Source: an uncultured beta proteobacterium (GTDB lineage: Bacteria; Pseudomonadota; Gammaproteobacteria; Burkholderiales; Burkholderiaceae_C). From it: a stretch of DNA of 64,000 bases. The notes under the pieces were generated by a model. The model worked only from the letters and a program-made list of their open reading frames with translations. It had not been told where the DNA came from and did not search any database. Below, one piece after another: positions 45,724 to 54,490 of the stretch. Numbering within the stretch: position 1 is the stretch's first letter; each line of letters begins with the position of its first letter. Both the position numbers and the translations under genes were made by a program. Location of the stretch: contig CAINUX010000203.1 of NCBI GenBank assembly GCA_903853895.1, forward strand, positions 1 through 64,000, written 5' to 3'.

Positions 45724-46599
45724 TCAGAGCGGCGCGGCGAGTTTGTCTTGCGTCTTGGTTTCGAAGTCGCCGGCCTCGTGGCGTTCGTGCAATTGCTTGG
45801 CGGGGTCCCCAAATGTTCGGTTGACCATACGGCCACGCTGGGCGGCGGGTCGCTCTGCAATAAGCTTAGTCCAGCGGACCACATGGGTGTAGGTTTCAAC
45901 CTGCAGGAATTCACCCGCCTCGTACAACAGTCCCAGGGCCAACGTGCCGTACCAGGGCCAAACCGCCATGTCGGCAATGGTGTACTCATCGCCCGCCAAG
46001 TACTGACTTTGCGCGAGCCGCTGGTCAAGCACATCCATTTGGCGCTTGACCTCCATCGCATAACGGTCGATCGCGTATTCGATCTTGGTCGGTGCGTAAG
46101 CGTAAAAATGACCGAACCCGCCGCCAAGAAATGGCGCACTGCCCATTTGCCAGAACAGCCACGACAGGCACTCGGCACGCTTGGCCGTATCGGTGGGCAG
46201 AAATGCGCCGAACTTCTCGGCCAAATAGACCAGGATGGCACCAGACTCAAACACCCTGATTGGCGTTGCTCCGCTGCGATCCACCAACGCCGGGATCTTG
46301 GAGTTGGGATTGACGGACACGAAGCCGCTACCAAACTGTTCACCTTCGTTGATCCGGATCAGCCATGCGTCGTATTCAGCGCCTGCGTGCCCTGCAGCCA
46401 GTAACTCTTCGAGCATGACCGTGACTTTTACGCCATTCGGCGTGCCCAGTGAATAGAGCTGCAGCGGATGGCGTCCCACTGGGAGATCCTTGTCGTGGGT
46501 CGCCCCTGCGGTCGGGCGGTTGATGTTGGCAAAACGACCACCGCTTTCCTTGTTGGCAGACCAGACTTTAGGCGGTGTGTAAGAGGATGAATTGTCCAT
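45724..46599 (-). CDS. yghU: YghU-type glutathione S-transferase
   Basis: A 291-residue cytoplasmic glutathione-dependent enzyme. E. coli YghU is a disulfide-bond reductase/peroxidase with two glutathiones per subunit. The extended N-terminal region (PPKVWSANKESGGRFANIN), the thioredoxin-like domain (HPLQLYSLGTPNGVKVTVMLEEL, VNPNSKIPALVDRS) and the helical domain (FLGGGFGHFYAYAPTKIEYAIDRY) match YghU closely. It is on the same strand as the Deg-like protease. Confidence 0.9.
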   Translation of the reverse strand: MDNSSSYTPPKVWSANKESGGRFANINRPTAGATHDKDLPVGRHPLQLYSLGTPNGVKVTVMLEELLAAGHAGAEYDAWLIRINEGEQFGSGFVSVNPNSKIPALVDRSGATPIRVFESGAILVYLAEKFGAFLPTDTAKRAECLSWLFWQMGSAPFLGGGFGHFYAYAPTKIEYAIDRYAMEVKRQMDVLDQRLAQSQYLAGDEYTIADMAVWPWYGTLALGLLYEAGEFLQVETYTHVVRWTKLIAERPAAQRGRMVNRTFGDPAKQLHERHEAGDFETKTQDKLAAPL

Positions 46600-46668
46600 G
46601 GTGTGTGCAGCTTGGAATGATTGGAGTTTTCTGGTTCAAGGCGATAGCTGGATGGTACGGCATGGCTG

Positions 46669-46823
46669 TCAAGTTGACATTTTGATCGTCGCACGACACC
46701 GCTCGTGTTCGTCCCGGCTTTCGAGCGACACATAGGCCTTGTCCGCCAAGACCGCCCTCGCCAGCGTCGTCTTGCCGGACTGGCCAGGCGCTGCAAGGTG
46801 AGGGTAGCGGTGCGGGGAATCAT
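46669..46823 (-). pseudogene. Decayed N-terminal fragment of a DUF4143/AAA_14 family ATPase
   Basis: From ATG 46823 the reading starts MIPRTATLTLQRLA, the usual N-terminus of DUF4143 AAA ATPases. The expected VTGPR segment is then missing, and in another frame the Walker A and following strand are intact: GQSGKTTLARAVLADKAYVSL followed by ESRDE. That frame reaches a stop at 46669. A deletion plus frameshift therefore inactivated the gene, and only about 50 of roughly 380 codons survive. Confidence 0.65.
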
Positions 46824-46920
46824 TTCCTGCAAATCGGAGTTTTCACTTTCGACTTGCAGTTCTATACCCCGCACAACTCTTTGTTGTTTCCTTCTTTTCG
46901 GCACTTCGGGCTGAACCATC

Positions 46921-46974
46921 GCTATCCATCTGATAGCGATATTCGCTTGTTTCGCGAGGGCTACCGGCTGATTT
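46921..46974 (+). repeat. 54-bp dispersed repeat, copy 4 (intergenic)
   Basis: Starts GCTATCCATCTGATAGC, so the head forms an inverted repeat (ATCGCTATC/GATAGCGAT, counting flanking bases, with a five-base loop), then GCGAGGGCTACCGGC at 34-48 and ATTT at the end. It lies between the AAA ATPase fragment and the SulP gene. Confidence 0.88.
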
Positions 46975-47002
46975 GACTATCAACGTATAAGCATGGGCAA
47001 GA

Positions 47003-48736
47003 TTACGCCTCGTCCCAGTCCCGCCAGTTCACCGGGTACTTGTCGCGGTACAGGTTGACCGCCCGACCCACGGTGGGTGCAAAGATTTCCTCGCCGATGA
47101 CGGCTAACGTGCCGTAGTGGCGCAGGCGGTCCTTGACCGGGCCCTTCAGGCCGGCAAACCACAGTTCGATGCCTTGCTGCTCAAGTTCCCGATACAGCGT
47201 GGTGAGCATGTCTGCGGCTGTGATGTCGACATCGGTAATGGCGTCGGCCGCAACGACCACGCGCTGTACCGGTGTCGTCGCCAGAGCGGCGGCCCGGTGG
47301 ACCTGTTCGCGGAATACTTCTGCATTGGCGAAGAATAGTGGTGCGTCCCAGCGAAAAAGCACAAGACCGGGCACGAAGCGGCCTTCCGGGTGGCGGCTGA
47401 AATCATGAAATCCCTTGCTGCCGTCGACGCGCGCCAGAACGGCGAAATAGGGGTGCCAGGCGTTCCAGACCAGCACCAGCAGGGCCAGCGCCACCGTGAT
47501 GAAGATGCCCTCGATCACCCCGACAAAGGCGACGCCCAGAAAACTCACGACCGACAACGCGAACTCCACACGCCGCAGACGCCACATGGCCCACATACCG
47601 CGAAGATCGGCAAACGAGAGGCAGGCCGCCACGACCACGGCGCCGAGCGCGGCGCTGGGCAGGCTTTGCAGCATGTTGGGTGCAAACAGCAACAACAGCG
47701 CGATCGCCAGTGCGCCAACCAGCCCCGTCAATTGCGTCTTGGCACCTGCTGCCTCGGCGACTGGTGTGCGCGAGGCGCTACTGCTGATGGAAAAGCCCTG
47801 AAACAGTCCGCTTGCCAGGTTGGCCGCTCCCAGCGCCAGCATTTCCTGGTTCTGGTTGACCTGATAACCACCGCGCTGAGCCAGTGAACGTGACAACACG
47901 CTGGTGTCGGCAAACGACAGTAGCGAGATCATGACCGCCCCCGGCATCAGTTGCATCACGTCGACTAATGCAACGTGCGGGATCTTGAATGCCGGCAAAC
48001 CTTGCGGTAGCACGCCGACCACGGCCACTTGTGCCGTGCCGGCCAGGTCGTACGCTGCGCTGACACCGGTAGCCAGAACCACCGCGAACAGGATGCCTGG
48101 CCACTGTGGCCGGTAGTGTTTGGTCAGCAGGACGATCGCCAGGCTGGCGGTGCCAATCAAAAGTGCTGTCGGGTTGGTGTGCCCATCGCGAATACCCTGG
48201 GCCAGCAGTAGGGCGCGTTCTGGCAGGTTGTGTGCATTCACGGAGAAGCCGAATATCTTGGGCAACTGCCCCACCAACACCGTGAGCGCAATTGCATTCA
48301 GGAAACCGATGCGGATGGGTTTGGAGATCAGATCGGCGACCAGCCCCAGGCGCGCCAGCCCGATCAGGATGGAACAAAAGCCCGACAGGATGGCTAGCAT
48401 GCCGGCCAGTGCGATGGCTCGCTCGACGCTGCCCGCAGCCATCGGCAGAATCAGCGCGGCAATGATCGCCGCCAATGTGGAGTCCGGTCCCAGCACCATG
48501 ATACGGCTGGGTCCGAAAACTGCATAGGCGATCAGGGGGACGATGGTGGCATACAAGCCGTAAATTGCTGGTAGACCGGAGGCTTCTGCATACCCCATGC
48601 CCACCGGCACCAGGACAGCCGAGAGCACCAGTCCGGCGACGAGATCGTTGGCGAACCAGGCAGGCTGGTAGCTGCGCAACGTGGCCAGCCCCGGCAACCA
48701 GCGCTGCCACGTGAGCGGTTTTGTCGTGCTGTGCAT
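47003..48736 (-). CDS. SulP family inorganic anion transporter
   Basis: A 577-residue inner-membrane anion transporter or H+/Na+ symporter of the SulP/SLC26 family (sulfate, bicarbonate or dicarboxylates). It has about 12-14 hydrophobic helices over residues 20-430, with the family motif GPSRIMVLGPDSTLAAI and a C-terminal STAS domain (about 440-560, VVVAADAITDVDITAADML). The start at 48736 (MHSTTKPLTWQRWLPGL) is chosen because the longer frame to 48844 runs through the terminator hairpin. The ion cannot be decided from the sequence, though a fccAB pair 14 kb away hints at sulfur use. Confidence 0.9.
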   Translation of the reverse strand: MHSTTKPLTWQRWLPGLATLRSYQPAWFANDLVAGLVLSAVLVPVGMGYAEASGLPAIYGLYATIVPLIAYAVFGPSRIMVLGPDSTLAAIIAALILPMAAGSVERAIALAGMLAILSGFCSILIGLARLGLVADLISKPIRIGFLNAIALTVLVGQLPKIFGFSVNAHNLPERALLLAQGIRDGHTNPTALLIGTASLAIVLLTKHYRPQWPGILFAVVLATGVSAAYDLAGTAQVAVVGVLPQGLPAFKIPHVALVDVMQLMPGAVMISLLSFADTSVLSRSLAQRGGYQVNQNQEMLALGAANLASGLFQGFSISSSASRTPVAEAAGAKTQLTGLVGALAIALLLLFAPNMLQSLPSAALGAVVVAACLSFADLRGMWAMWRLRRVEFALSVVSFLGVAFVGVIEGIFITVALALLVLVWNAWHPYFAVLARVDGSKGFHDFSRHPEGRFVPGLVLFRWDAPLFFANAEVFREQVHRAAALATTPVQRVVVAADAITDVDITAADMLTTLYRELEQQGIELWFAGLKGPVKDRLRHYGTLAVIGEEIFAPTVGRAVNLYRDKYPVNWRDWDEA

Positions 48737-48830
48737 GGGCCAATTATGCAGACCCGTCAGACGATGTGAGCAATCGCCGCGTTGTTGCTCGCCGGTGCTG
48801 TGTTGCGGGGGGACGAGGGAGGGGCAAACT

Positions 48831-48860
48831 AAAAGACCCGGCACGAGGGCCGGGTCTTTT
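48831..48860. terminator. Rho-independent terminator downstream of the phasin gene
   Basis: Hairpin with stem AAAAGACCCGGC/GCCGGGTCTTTT-like arms around a short loop. Downstream of the phasin gene on the minus strand it gives a stem plus T-run; it lies between the phasin stop and the SulP start, so the phasin is transcribed alone. Confidence 0.85.
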
Positions 48861-48911
48861 GGTTCAGCCGTGTGTGCACGGCGTATTGGCTTGCCCGTTT
48901 CGGGCCCCGCT

Positions 48912-49394
48912 TTAGCGGGTCTTCTTGGCTTTGGAAGCGGGCGAGACCGAAGCGGCCATCGATGCGCTCTTTTCCATAGCGGTGTCGAGTGCGCTCTCTG
49001 CGGTTGACGCAGCGGCCTTCAGGTTCTTGGCAACGGCGGAGAACGCTTCGGGCGCGGGATGCGCTTTTTCGATCGCGTCCACGGTGCTGTGGAATTGACC
49101 AAAGCTCAGGGCGGTCGCGTCTTTCAGGTTCTTGGCAAACATCGCAGCGCCAGCTTCGGCGGATGCCTTCATGATTTCAAATGCCGCCTGTGGGTCTTTG
49201 ATGCCTTTGATAGCTTCCACGGTGTCGGTCAGCGCGGCTTGCGCTTCGCGTGCCTGGTTCTGCGCCAGATCGGCCCATGCCTTCAAGTTGTCCTGCGCGG
49301 GCTTGATCGCGTCCTGCATGGCAGCGGGAGTGAATTTGGGAGCCGACTCAGACATGGTCTTTGCGATGGCTTCGAAGGGAGTGTTCTTGAACAT
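48912..49394 (-). CDS. phaP: Phasin family protein
   Basis: Small amphipathic protein that coats polyhydroxyalkanoate granules. The 160 residues start MFKNTPFEAIAKTM, are rich in Ala, Lys and Glu, and form helices throughout, with a low-complexity C-terminal end (SMAASVSPASKAKKTR). The Shine-Dalgarno AAAGGA precedes ATG 49394. It implies PHA storage; no PHA synthase is in the window. The upstream region holds a palindromic TGCA-rich site typical of phasin promoters. Confidence 0.88.
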   Translation of the reverse strand: MFKNTPFEAIAKTMSESAPKFTPAAMQDAIKPAQDNLKAWADLAQNQAREAQAALTDTVEAIKGIKDPQAAFEIMKASAEAGAAMFAKNLKDATALSFGQFHSTVDAIEKAHPAPEAFSAVAKNLKAAASTAESALDTAMEKSASMAASVSPASKAKKTR

Positions 49395-49416
49395 GGTGGT
49401 TCCTTTTAAAAAAATG

Positions 49417-49430
49417 TTGCAGTGCAGCAA
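49417..49430. promoter_or_regulatory. Candidate PhaR-like site upstream of phaP
   Basis: TTGCAGTGCAGCAA is an imperfect palindrome (TTGC...GCAA with TGCA core) about 22 bases upstream of the phasin start. PhaR repressors bind TGC-rich sites of this type near phasin promoters. The call rests on resemblance and position only. Confidence 0.35.
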
Positions 49431-49670
49431 TTATGGATCAAATTTCGGTTGTGTGCCAGTTTTGGGTTGACTGACTGATGATTAGTGATGGCTCTCCACA
49501 ACCCGGTGCCCGCCCACGCGGGCTGTCCATTCGCTCACTTCCGATTCGGAATTGAAACCCGTGAAAGCAAGCGGTATCCGCTGAAACGATGCGCCACAAC
49601 AGCGACTCCCGTCAGTGCTATGAACCTAGACTTCTTGCACCCCGTCCATAACGGTTGAAGAGATATCCAT

Positions 49671-50723
49671 ATGACACGCTACATAGACATTGCAGACATG
49701 CAGAACCTGGTGATGTACCACGGCGCCGCGCGCATGATGGCCGAAATGGCCGACTGCATTCGCGAAGATTTTTTGCGTTGGGACGATTTCGACAAATCCC
49801 CCAGGACCGCCAACCATTCGGTTAATGGGGTCATTGAACTGATGCCGGTGTCGGACGACGCCTTGTATGCTTTCAAATACGTCAATGGCCACCCCAGGAA
49901 CCCCCTGCAGGGTCTGACCACCGTCATGGCTTTTGGCGTGCTGGCCGATGTGGCAACGGGCTACCCATCGCTGCTCAGTGAGCTGACCATCACGACGGCC
50001 ATGCGCACGGCGGCCACCTCGGTTGTGGCAGCCAAGGCGCTCGCACGCCCCAATAGCCGCAGCATGGCGCTGATCGGAAACGGGTCGCAAAGCGAGTTCC
50101 AGGCCATTGCGTTCATGACCCAGCTCGGCATCCGGGAGCTGCGGGTGTTCGACGTGGACAGCGCAGCCACCGACAAGCTCGTCGCCAACCTGGCACCTTA
50201 CGCCAACACCGGTGAATTGAAGATCGTGCGTGCGGCGTCGATTCGCGAAGCCGTGCGGGGTGCCGATATCGTGACCACCGTCACCGCAGACAAGACCAAT
50301 GCCACCATTTTGACCGACGATCTGGTGGAGCCCGGCATGCACCTGAATGCCGTGGGCGGCGACTGCCCGGGCAAGACCGAACTGCAACCCAGCATTCTGT
50401 TGCGTTCCAAGGTGTTCGTGGAGTACGAACCGCAGACCCGGGTGGAGGGCGAGTTGCAGCAAATGCCGGCCGATTTCCAGACCCACGCGCTGTGGCAGGT
50501 TTTGGCGGGTATTGCCGCGGGGCGCGATGATGCGGCGCAGGTGACGCTGTTTGATTCGGTCGGGTTTGCATTGGAGGACCTGTCGGCATTGCGATACATC
50601 CACCAGTTGTCCCAGAAGCTGGGCATTGGCAGCACAGTGGACCTGGTGCCCACGCTGCCCGATCCCAAGGACCTGTTTGGTTGTGCCACGGCAGCGCGCC
50701 CGCCATTGCGCAAAGCAGCATGA
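49671..50723 (+). CDS. ocd: Ornithine cyclodeaminase
   Basis: NAD-dependent cytoplasmic enzyme that converts ornithine to proline and ammonia. The 350 residues match the OCD/mu-crystallin family: FVEYEPQTRVEGELQQMP, a Rossmann segment SMALIGNGSQSEFQAIAF, and AVGGDCPGKTEL. It overlaps the arginase gene by four bases (ATGA). Together they form the arginine-to-proline route with loss of urea and ammonia. A palindrome AGCGG-TAT-CCGCT lies about 90 bp upstream (49570-49582) and may be a regulator site. Confidence 0.93.
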   Translation: MTRYIDIADMQNLVMYHGAARMMAEMADCIREDFLRWDDFDKSPRTANHSVNGVIELMPVSDDALYAFKYVNGHPRNPLQGLTTVMAFGVLADVATGYPSLLSELTITTAMRTAATSVVAAKALARPNSRSMALIGNGSQSEFQAIAFMTQLGIRELRVFDVDSAATDKLVANLAPYANTGELKIVRAASIREAVRGADIVTTVTADKTNATILTDDLVEPGMHLNAVGGDCPGKTELQPSILLRSKVFVEYEPQTRVEGELQQMPADFQTHALWQVLAGIAAGRDDAAQVTLFDSVGFALEDLSALRYIHQLSQKLGIGSTVDLVPTLPDPKDLFGCATAARPPLRKAA

Positions 50724-51676
50724 CGCCCAAGCTCTTGCACCTGGTCGGTGCGGAAGTGGGGGAGGGAGCCAGCGATGGTGGTTGCAAGTGGGGTGCACAG
50801 GCGTTGCGTGAGCGCGGTATGGTTCAAGCCTTGAAGGCAACGGGCCGGGACAGCATCTGGGGTGACACCGTCACCGCGCAGCCGCTACACGCCGCCAGTC
50901 GGCTGGACGCCATTGAAGCCTTTTCGCGCCAGCTGGCCATGTCGGTGGAGCGCGCGTTGCGCAAGGGCCATCAGCCCCTGGTAGTGGGTGGCGACCACTC
51001 TTGTGCCGCCGGAACCTGGAGTGCTGTGGCCCAGGTCTTGCAGCCCGCAGGTGCATTGGGGCTGATCTGGATCGACGCCCACCTGGACGCGCACACACCA
51101 CAAACGTCTGACAGCCAGGCTCCGCACGGCATGCCACTGGCGGCACTGCTGGGTCACGGCAGCGACGGGATGGCCGGGCTGTATGGATGGCGCGGCAAGC
51201 TGTTGCCCTCCAACGTCGTGGTGATTGGTGCGCGCAGCTACGAGCCGGCCGAAGCCGAGCTGCTGGCGGCTCTCCAGGTGCGTGTCATGACCATGGAGGA
51301 AGTGCTGGACCGCAGCTTTGCCACGTGCTTTGACGAGGCGCGCGCAATCGTCAAACGCCATACAGCGGGTTGGGGGCTCACGCTGGATCTGGATGGACTG
51401 GACCCGCTGGATGCCCCCGGTACCGGCACACCGGTGGAGACCGGGATTCGCCTGGCCGATGCAGTCCAAGTATTGGCGGGGTGTGGACACGACCCCGACT
51501 TTGTGGCCATGGAGCTGGCCGAGTACAACCCGCTGCGTGACTTTGGCGGACACACAGCGCAAGCTGCCATGCAGTTGGTGTGCGCCGCGCTAAACTTGCC
51601 CGATGCAACTTGCGGCCAATCAACTCGGGAACCACCTCGCACGGGGAATCAAAAGCCTGTACACGCTGCATGGTGA
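50720..51676 (+). CDS. rocF: Arginase (rocF type)
   Basis: Mn-dependent hydrolase of arginine to ornithine and urea, 318 residues. Metal-binding motifs are GGDHSCAAGT, WIDAHLDAHTP and LTLDLDGLDPLDAPG. ATG 50720 overlaps the ocd stop. The C-terminal 25 codons lie over the start of holA (51603), giving a 74-base overlap in another frame. The natural end of the family is near 51600, so this tail may be a stop-codon loss rather than functional sequence. Confidence 0.92.
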   Translation: MTPKLLHLVGAEVGEGASDGGCKWGAQALRERGMVQALKATGRDSIWGDTVTAQPLHAASRLDAIEAFSRQLAMSVERALRKGHQPLVVGGDHSCAAGTWSAVAQVLQPAGALGLIWIDAHLDAHTPQTSDSQAPHGMPLAALLGHGSDGMAGLYGWRGKLLPSNVVVIGARSYEPAEAELLAALQVRVMTMEEVLDRSFATCFDEARAIVKRHTAGWGLTLDLDGLDPLDAPGTGTPVETGIRLADAVQVLAGCGHDPDFVAMELAEYNPLRDFGGHTAQAAMQLVCAALNLPDATCGQSTREPPRTGNQKPVHAAW

Positions 51677-52703
51677 CGAACCCCTTCTGCAGCAGGAAGC
51701 GCTGGACGCCATTCGGGCCGAGGCCCGCCAGCAGGGTTTTACCGAGCGCACCGCGCACACCGTGGCCGGAGCCCACTTTGACTGGAGCGAAGTGCTGGCG
51801 GCTGGCGGCTCGCTGAGCCTGTTTGCGGACAAACAAATCGTCGAGGTTCGTATCCCCTCGGGCAAGCCGGGCAAGGATGGCAGCGTCGCCTTGCAGCAGC
51901 TGGCCGAAATTTCAAAAGACAACGATTCCACGCTCACCATCGTCATGTTGCCGCGCCTGGACAAGATGACCAAGTCGAGCGCCTGGTTTGCGGCGCTGGA
52001 GAGTTTTGGCGTCACACTGGAAGTGCAGCCCGTTGAGCGCAATGCCTTGCCACAGTGGATTGCACAACGACTGTCTGTGCAAGGCCAACGCGTGGCGCCG
52101 GGCGAAGAGGGCCAGCGCACGCTGCAGTTCTTTGCTGATCGCGTCGAGGGCAACTTGCTGGCCGCGCATCAGGAGATCCAGAAGCTGGGCCTGCTGTTTC
52201 CGGTGGAGGGCGCGGGCGGCGGAGTTTTGACGTTTGACCAGGTCGAAAGCGCCGTGATGAACGTGGCGCGCTACGACGTGTTCAAGCTCAGCGAAGCGGT
52301 CCTCGGTGGCCATGCGCTGCGCGTGCAGCGCATGCTTGATGGCCTGCAGGCGGAGGGCGAGGCCGAAGTGCTGGTGCACTACACGCTCTGCGAGGACATC
52401 CGTGCCTTGAAGCGCGTCAAGGACGCCATGGCCCAGGGCAAGCCGCTGCCCATGGCACTGCGCGAACAGCGCGTCTGGGGTGCCAAGGAGCGCCTCTTCG
52501 AGCGCGTCTTGCCGCGCCTCTCTGCGGCCACGTTGTCTGAGCTCTTGCAATCGGCCCACGTAGTGGACGGTATTGTCAAAGGCCTGAAGCAACCCGACTG
52601 GCCGAACAGCGGCTGGCAGGCATTGCACCGCCTGGCCCTGCAGCTGTGTGCGCTGTGCGCGGCCGCTCCCACTGGCGCTACGGCAGGGCCCAGAGCGTCA
52701 TGA
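51603..52703 (+). CDS. holA: DNA polymerase III subunit delta
   Basis: Clamp-loader subunit that opens the beta sliding clamp. The 366 residues begin MQLAANQLGNHLARGIKSLYTLHGDEPLLQQ, the conserved betaproteobacterial HolA start, and continue with AGGSLSLFADKQIVEVRIP and the C-terminal helical domain. Its first 74 bases overlap the arginase gene. In many proteobacteria holA follows lptE; here lptE is at 30460-30963. Confidence 0.93.
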   Translation: MQLAANQLGNHLARGIKSLYTLHGDEPLLQQEALDAIRAEARQQGFTERTAHTVAGAHFDWSEVLAAGGSLSLFADKQIVEVRIPSGKPGKDGSVALQQLAEISKDNDSTLTIVMLPRLDKMTKSSAWFAALESFGVTLEVQPVERNALPQWIAQRLSVQGQRVAPGEEGQRTLQFFADRVEGNLLAAHQEIQKLGLLFPVEGAGGGVLTFDQVESAVMNVARYDVFKLSEAVLGGHALRVQRMLDGLQAEGEAEVLVHYTLCEDIRALKRVKDAMAQGKPLPMALREQRVWGAKERLFERVLPRLSAATLSELLQSAHVVDGIVKGLKQPDWPNSGWQALHRLALQLCALCAAAPTGATAGPRAS

Positions 52704-52770
52704 GAAATTTGGTTACCTTCTCCTGGGGCGATACGTTGCTGCGGGAAGCCTGATCAGCACAGGAGACAAG

Positions 52771-54432
52771 ATGGTGACTTCATCCGGTTTAGAAGCTTCA
52801 GACGGGCGGGTTCGCCTGTTCCATGCCAGTCTGGTCTGGCCGCTGCAAATTGAATCGCTGCCATCGTCGGGGTCGAAGGCGCGCCACTGGGAGGTGCTCG
52901 AAGGCATTCGGGACGTCCATGCCTGGCGGCGTATCGATGACGAATTCACGGACGACCCTGGGCTCTTCCGTGAACGGCACTATCGCGAATTCGTGTCCTT
53001 TCTTCCTTATGTTCAACGGTTCCTTTACGGGGAGGGCCGCTCCAGCCAGGCCCCAGCGCAGGATGAATCCGGAAACTCGCCGATGCATGTGTTTCGTCGC
53101 AGGGACATTGCAGGCCTGCGGCTGACCTTGCGGGAGGGCCAGACGCCTGTGGAACTGGAAGTGGTCCACATGGACCTGTATTTCTTTGATGACCTGGACA
53201 TGGTCCAGTTCAACGTGGAGGTGCGCGCTACAGACATTGCGCTGGACACCGCGCGCGACATTCTCTTCCGCTTTGGCCGGGCCTACCCTTCGGGATGGGA
53301 CGATGATGGGGGCGGATTGCACAATGCCCACCTGGCGGAATGGCTTGGCAGTGATGGGCGGGTGATTGCAAAGTCAGACTCCGAGCACCGCGAGAAGTTT
53401 CTGCAGTTTGTGTGCAGCCACCGCAGCCCCTGCATCTCGGAACACTGGGCTTGTCTGTTGCGCCCGCTGGTGCTGGCGCACACCGCCGAGCCGGGTGACT
53501 TGCGATACCGTCTGATCGAATACCACCGCATGCCCGTCATGGCGTATTTGGCCATCGACAGGCCGCGAAGCCTAAGCCCGCAAGAATGGGTGCGTATCGG
53601 CCTGGCCACGGTGCTGCACCCGGATGAGCATCTGCCGGTCAACGAGCCCACCGTCATCGACTTTGAAAAACTATACTGCCAGGACCGCTTTTGGACGGGT
53701 ACGGATGCGGGGCCCAACACCCGCTTCGTGTGTACGGGTAACGCGTTGACGGTGGTGGGAGACAGTGCATCCCCCTTCTTTGTCGACCCGGAACGCGGCG
53801 TGCTGGCGCAGTTTCGCCACCAGTATTTCCTGGTTTTTTTGCTGGCCCATTTGCACCGGGCGGCGTTGCTGGTGTTCTCCGATGTGCTGGTGGGTGCGGT
53901 GAACGCGCTCGATATTCGCAACGATGAATCCGTGCGATCCTTCAAACGGCGCATCCGCTCCAACTTTGAAACGTTTCTGCGGTTTACCCACCGCTACTGG
54001 TTTCACGAGTTGTCGGAGCGTCCGCACGTGCAGGCCACCTTCCGCATGTGCGCCAACCACCTGCGCAACGACGCCCTGTATGACGAGGTGCGCGATGAGG
54101 TCAAGGAAATGAGCCACTACCTGGACAGTGATTCGCAGCGGCGCCAGTCCAATACCGTGGTGCGCCTGACGGTGATCACCATTCTGGGCTTGATTGCCAC
54201 CGTAACCACTGGCTACTTTGGCATGAACATCATTGCGTTTGGCGAGGCGCCGCCATTGGAGCGGTTGATTCACGGGGTGGCCGCAACTGGCTTCTTTGTT
54301 GCAATGATCCTTTTTGCCATTGCACGGTCCAAGCGGCTGTCCGACTTTCTCGAAGCCATGTCGGACGAGCGCACGCCCTGGCGCGCAAAACTGCGCGCTT
54401 TGTGGCTGGTGGTGATCAATCGCAAGGAGTGA
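52771..54432 (+). CDS. Large CorA-superfamily membrane protein
   Basis: A 553-residue protein with a large N-terminal cytoplasmic region (about 1-460) and two C-terminal helices (about 465-490 and 505-525). The first helix ends in the CorA-type GMN motif (TTGYFGMNIIAFG), which marks this as a divergent CorA-like divalent cation channel, although the rest shows little resemblance. ATG 52771 follows AGGAGAC. The soluble part includes RYRLIEYHRMPVMAYLAID and no domain I can name. It lies 68 bp after holA and 58 bp before the MNT gene. Substrate unknown. Confidence 0.8.
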   Translation: MVTSSGLEASDGRVRLFHASLVWPLQIESLPSSGSKARHWEVLEGIRDVHAWRRIDDEFTDDPGLFRERHYREFVSFLPYVQRFLYGEGRSSQAPAQDESGNSPMHVFRRRDIAGLRLTLREGQTPVELEVVHMDLYFFDDLDMVQFNVEVRATDIALDTARDILFRFGRAYPSGWDDDGGGLHNAHLAEWLGSDGRVIAKSDSEHREKFLQFVCSHRSPCISEHWACLLRPLVLAHTAEPGDLRYRLIEYHRMPVMAYLAIDRPRSLSPQEWVRIGLATVLHPDEHLPVNEPTVIDFEKLYCQDRFWTGTDAGPNTRFVCTGNALTVVGDSASPFFVDPERGVLAQFRHQYFLVFLLAHLHRAALLVFSDVLVGAVNALDIRNDESVRSFKRRIRSNFETFLRFTHRYWFHELSERPHVQATFRMCANHLRNDALYDEVRDEVKEMSHYLDSDSQRRQSNTVVRLTVITILGLIATVTTGYFGMNIIAFGEAPPLERLIHGVAATGFFVAMILFAIARSKRLSDFLEAMSDERTPWRAKLRALWLVVINRKE

Positions 54433-54490
54433 CGTGCCTGGTGGCAGATGCGAGAGGCCCGCTCTGCGGGATATCTGCCAAAATGCCAGT

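Larger units (their letters stand above)
46600..47002. other. Intergenic region with a pseudogene remnant and a repeat
   Basis: This 403-bp gap holds the promoter region of yghU (near 46600-46660), a decayed AAA ATPase fragment (46669-46823) and copy 4 of the 54-bp repeat (46921-46974). The stretch 46824-46917 shows no recognisable feature, and 46975-47002 is the short 3' end of the SulP gene. Confidence 0.75.

Noticed and set aside
46918..46940. Nine-base inverted repeat as an operator of the decayed ATPase gene
   Set aside because: It is the head of the 54-bp repeat copy 4, so it needs no separate explanation.
46600..47002. tRNA or small RNA gene in the intergenic region
   Set aside because: No cloverleaf-like pattern or TTCRA-type loop was found; the region is explained by a pseudogene and a repeat.
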